Source: Gracilaria caudata (taxonomy: Eukaryota > Rhodophyta > Florideophyceae > Gracilariales > Gracilariaceae). From it: 11,004 nt of DNA. Of this stretch, positions 8,204-11,004 are shown one piece after another. The notes below the pieces were generated by a model, which made no database searches, was not told where the DNA came from, and saw only the letters and a list, made by a program, of their open reading frames with translations. Within the stretch, counting starts at the first letter, position 1; each line of letters opens with the position of its first letter. Made by a program: the position numbers and the translations under genes. The DNA lies in NCBI GenBank assembly GCA_030374735.1, contig JASCIV010000871.1:1-11004 (forward strand), given 5' to 3'.

Positions 8204-8967
8204 CATCTACGCCATGTGATATCGATGCAGATGGTCTGCGCTTTGTGGCGGCGTGCGCTGACTATTCGTTTGGCGTGTGGGACGTGCCGCGAAAGATGAA
8301 AATTGCAACACTGGCGGCGCAACCAAAGTCCCCGGGTTGCGGTGCGTTCGCGTCAAACGGCTCAGCTTTTATCGCAGGCTACGCAGACAACTCTGTGCAG
8401 TTTTTCAGTGGTCTGCTATCGTGCGTCAGCTCAAACCAAAGCGCACAAGACATTGAACGTGCAGAATTTGCGCGCTGTTGGTATGCCGTGAAGCTTCGCG
8501 ACACCCAAATCGACATCGAAAGAGCCATTGACACGCTGGCGGACGTTCTCAAGGACCTTGATCTGCAGCCCGTGAGCGAGGAAAGCATCGTGCATGCGGT
8601 GGAGTTGGTTCTGAAGGACCACACGCGCACAGAAATGACGAAATGGGAGTTTCTGGAGGCGTTTCGCGTGCTGCAAATAGAGGCCACTGATGTTGTGGAT
8701 TTTGAGAAGCTCCGGAAAGATTGGACACAGCCGTTCCACCGTCAGGCGGGGCACGGGGAGGACGCATCACTGCGTGTGCGGCCAACTGCGACAAGATTGT
8801 TGTCACAGGTGTACGAAGGTTGCTCCAAAAGCAGGAGCACGCTCAGTGAAAGCGAGGCAGAATCGCTCTTGAGCAAGCACGCGCACAAAAAGACCATACG
8901 GGTGGTTCGAGAGGAGTTTTTGTTAGCTTGTGAGGCGGCGGCGCACAAAAGTCGAGAAGCTGTTTGA
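8204..8967 (+). pseudogene. WD40-like beta-propeller protein, 3' half, separated by the LTR
   Basis: This is the continuation of the gene that starts at 6880, in the same frame once the LTR and one ATGTA are discounted. It opens with a clear WD repeat (DGLRFVAACADYSFGVWDV, from about 8230) and another blade (GAFASNGSAFIAGYADNSVQFF). A helix-rich C-terminal part from about 8430 to the TGA at 8967 follows, with charged amphipathic segments such as SIVHAVELVLKD and TKWEFLEAFRVL. I cannot assign that domain; an EF-hand resemblance is too weak to claim. It has no early ATG of its own, so expression needs splicing of 7661-8230 or internal initiation. The sequence downstream of the LTR shows no stop or frameshift, so the insertion is either recent or tolerated. 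Confidence 0.7.
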
Positions 8968-9271
8968 ACGCGTGTGCATCTTAGGTGAGCGATGGGCGGT
9001 TTCAAAGCAAAGCACTCCATTGTAAACAAAACTGTTCCGAAAGCGGCTGGACGAAATGGTGTGGACCAACATACGACGGTAGCAGTGTTTAAAACCGGCC
9101 AAGATCGAAAACGGATTCCAAGGGGCTAGCAAAACGCTTGGCGCGCGGTAACGCCCTCTCAACGCGTTCGTGTTGTCCTCACGCACGTGGACACGAGTCC
9201 CCACATTTGCAATAAAGACCTCGACCGCCGTCGCCTCTCGACGAGTGACGACCGGTCATCGTTCCCGATCA
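8968..9271 (+). mobile_element. 3' flank of the WD40-like gene and probable 5' LTR of the copia element
   Basis: The right border is set by the primer binding site that follows: the LTR should end with CA at 9270-9271. A TTTAAAA box near 9088-9094 could be its TATA element, and AATAAA sits at 9211-9216, a usual LTR order. The left border cannot be fixed, because several TG candidates exist (for example 9021) and the partner LTR is outside the window. The poly(A) signal might instead serve the WD40-like gene. Confidence 0.45.
9211..9216 (+). terminator. Poly(A) signal AATAAA, copia LTR or host gene
   Basis: Canonical AATAAA about 55 bp before the presumed LTR end and 244 bp after the WD40-like stop codon. 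Confidence 0.45.
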
Positions 9272-9273
9272 TA

Positions 9274-9284
9274 GGTTATGGGCC
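9274..9284 (+). other. Primer binding site, initiator tRNA-Met half-molecule type
   Basis: GGTTATGGGCC is complementary to the anticodon stem-loop of eukaryotic initiator tRNA-Met (GGCCCATAACC). Drosophila copia and some relatives prime with the 5' half of that tRNA and carry this same sequence just after the LTR. It lies two bases after a CA and just ahead of gag-like coding, exactly where a primer site belongs. Confidence 0.75.
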
Positions 9285-10029
9285 TGTATAAACACTGCCC
9301 AACGATCACTCCAACCCCTGCTTCCACTCGAGAAAAGCGGGCACACTATCGCAACACTGCCAACATTCGGCTAGAACTTTGGACGAATGCTCGCATCTTC
9401 CATGGAGAGCAATTTGCCACAAAGCACCAATTTACACTCCCCGCAATGAAAGCCTCCTCTTCTGTTAGTTGCACACACAAAATCGTGTCCCATTTATCTT
9501 TGCCTTTTACAGAAGCACTCTTCAAACTCACAACATCACATTACTACCAATGAATTCCAAAACTTCAGAATACCGTCATTAAACACGAACTCGAAAAACT
9601 CCTTGACATTTCATTTCTCCATTAAAGCAAAAACGATATGAAAGCCTTTTCCAGCTTTCGTCGAATAATGCCAAATCAAATTAGAGCAATCTGAGCGCTC
9701 AGTTCAGCACCAATCAACGCCATTCGTATTCCCTACTGCATTGCTCTCCAGCCCACCTCCATCAAGGACGTGGACGCGGTCTCGGTCATGGTAGTGGGCG
9801 CTACTCGCACCATAGGAACAAAAACCCCCAAGTGCGAGACATGCTGTCCCAAGTATCCACCCAACTGGAAGAACTCCCAGCCGAATCGAAAACCCGCAAA
9901 CTCCGTGGCAACCGGACTCGTGCCGACATTGCCAACGCGGATCAGGAGATCTCTAAAGACGCTTTCCGCGCTCTCATGGCCGTGGCAGATGCCGAGCATA
10001 TCGATTCTGAACCGAAGCGTACGTACTAA
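9278..10029 (+). pseudogene. gag: Copia gag remnant
   Basis: The first part, in the frame of the ATG at 9278, includes IFHGEQFAT and QFTLPAMKAS (about 9395-9455). These resemble the copia Gag start, where an F-x-G-x-NF block precedes a conserved AMKA-type helix. After stops at 9551-9553 and beyond, the same frame still shows DMKAFSSFRRIM (about 9638-9673), a typical Gag segment. From about 9760 the coding signal shifts by one frame to a Gly/Arg run (GRGRGLGHGSGR, 9766-9801) and an acidic, helical stretch to the TAA at 10027-10029. No CCHC zinc knuckle is evident. Frameshift plus stops make it non-functional. Confidence 0.65.
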
Positions 10030-10455
10030 CTCGATTCTGGCGCTCACCTAAGCGTAATCAACCACAAAGTACCTCAAGCCACTAATCTTCAAAAACTGAT
10101 CATATCTACCACTGCCTCGGACGCGCCGCTTTGAACATCACAGAAGGGAACTCTTTGGATCAGAACTAAGGCTGGTTTCGACATTGAACTACCCACACTG
10201 ATTAATCTTAAGTTCAACAGTAATTTGCTTTCTGTGCACTTCTCAGCACACTCTATTGGCCCGATAATCTTCACCTGTTCGAATGCATTCATCATCCACA
10301 AACACAGTCGCAGAATTGTAGCTATTGCCACTTGGATAAACGGCGCCTATCACCTCAATACTTCCCCAACCCGAGCCATTGCTCTCCACGTTCAATCACA
10401 AGCCTCCATCCAGGCTTTTCCTACTCGATCCCGCTCCTTCGCCACCCCCGCCTAG
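10030..10455 (+). pseudogene. pol: Copia aspartic protease remnant
   Basis: Directly after the TAA at 10027-10029, and in the same frame, comes LDSGAHLSVIN. This is the D-S-G catalytic motif (Asp codon 10033-10035) in copia context. Further on in frame is LINLKFNSNLLSV (NLLSV at 10222-10236), the conserved segment after the protease, then WINGAYHLN (about 10333-10359). Stops at 10132-10134 and 10453-10455 break it. Confidence 0.75.
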
Positions 10456-11004
10456 GACCCCCCATCTAGAAGTCAAAGCCACTCTCCTTTCAATCACACA
10501 ACCAAAAGCACACCAAACCAACAACTACCACTCTTGCATTACACGATTGAGCCCCACAGGCTCACTGCAACTTCCCAAAACCGCAATCTAAAGAAATGGC
10601 ACCTCATCCTGAACCACATCCACCCGTCTACTTTGCAGCGATTGGCAAAACACAAGACCTACCTATGCTCTATTCAATTGCCAATGCCCGCCAAGAACTT
10701 TCATGCAGCTCATGTCTCCAAACAAAACTGCGTGCGCGCCCCCACCCAGCTAAAACTCACAAATACCTCATCGGTCAAGCTCTCACATCCGACATCTGCG
10801 GACCTCTTCCTCAGTACTCTTTACAAGGAAATAAATACTTCATCACATTCATCGACGTGAAGACTCGATTCCTCCAAGTGATGTTTGGCAAAACCAGGAA
10901 AGAACTACCCCGTTGTAGTGCAAAACATTTCCGTATTATGCGGCAAGAAATGTGCACACTATGGTGGATGAGTGACAGTTGTCAATGGCATTGGCCCACA
11001 ATTT
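10456..11004 (+). pseudogene. pol: Copia gag-pre-integrase and integrase core remnant
   Basis: WHLILNHIHPSTLQRLAKH (10597-10653) matches the copia WH...GHPS...L block. A frameshift near 10655-10690 then leads to CSSC (10704-10715), the second half of the HHCC zinc site. TSDICGPLPQYSLQGNKY (first catalytic Asp at 10791-10793) and FITFIDVKTRF follow, the standard start of the copia integrase core. The next catalytic motif (DNG) is not recognisable before the window ends. Confidence 0.8.

Larger units (their letters stand above)
7661..8230 (+). other. Possible LTR-derived intron
   Basis: The donor GTATGTAA at 7661 is formed by the last three bases of the target copy plus the first bases of the LTR. 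A GCAG acceptor ends at 8230 inside the original coding sequence. Splicing would join a codon as T|AT, keep the frame, remove every stop, and give 505 residues with 11 residues before the GLRFVAAC blade replaced by one Tyr. The region before the acceptor has no good pyrimidine tract, and the CCTAAC branch-like site at 8157-8162 lies far away, so the splice is plausible, not proven. Confidence 0.35.
9274..11004 (+). mobile_element. Decayed Ty1/copia retrotransposon, truncated by the window edge
   Basis: The order primer site, gag, DSG protease, zinc-binding gag-pre-integrase, integrase is the Ty1/copia order (integrase before reverse transcriptase). The reverse transcriptase, RNase H and 3' LTR would lie beyond 11004. 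Coding signals occupy three frames: frame of 9278 to about 9755, frame of 9832 to about 10665, and frame of 10692 to the end. Internal stops include 9551, 10027, 10132 and 10453. The plus strand is A/C-rich and G-poor, unlike the host genes. Confidence 0.85.

Noticed and set aside
8581..8700. EF-hand in the helical C-terminal domain
   Set aside because: The loop lacks the central Gly and most calcium-binding positions.
1..11004. CRISPR array, bacterial operon or tRNA gene
   Set aside because: No regularly spaced direct repeats, no Shine-Dalgarno-linked gene runs, and no tRNA B-box sequence were found by eye.

Overview
This looks like nuclear DNA from an intron-poor, transposon-bearing eukaryote. 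Three protein-coding loci are visible. All read as single exons, with no operon-like packing and no bacterial ribosome binding sites. The first has a eukaryotic TATA box upstream. The window also holds an LTR-retrotransposon derivative and a decayed Ty1/copia element. Apa1/Apa2-type Ap4A phosphorylase, single-exon genes and decayed copia elements would suit a red alga, an oomycete or a related protist. The sequence alone does not settle this.

Layout. Positions 1-2882 hold no gene I can support: a G-rich left edge, a very CpG-rich block to about 850 with repeated TCCACG half-sites, then more AT-rich anonymous DNA. Positions 2883-3845 (minus) encode an Ap4A phosphorylase / ATP adenylyltransferase of standard length. 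It diverges, across a promoter region of about 400 bp, from an unrecognised 423-residue disordered protein at 4254-5525 (plus). Positions 5526-6879 are intergenic, with a Z-DNA-prone GC run and a 12-bp-arm inverted repeat. Positions 6880-8967 are a beta-propeller (WD40-like) gene interrupted by a 535-bp solo LTR (7664-8198) flanked by a perfect 5-bp target duplication, ATGTA. From about 9270 to the right edge lies a decayed Ty1/copia element: end of the 5' LTR, an initiator-tRNA-Met half-molecule primer binding site, gag, protease, gag-pre-integrase zinc region and the start of integrase. These are spread over three reading frames with internal stops.

The most interesting point is the WD40 gene. 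Taking out the LTR and one ATGTA copy joins the two halves in frame, giving 515 codons. Independently, the junction between the target duplication and the LTR creates the splice donor GTATGTAA. An in-frame acceptor lies 32 bp past the LTR, so the insertion could be spliced out as a new 570-nt intron, leaving a 505-residue protein. The locus is therefore either a freshly broken gene or a case of an LTR turned into an intron.

The three genes show no evident functional link. The Ap4A phosphorylase handles dinucleoside polyphosphates, and the other two have no assignable pathway.
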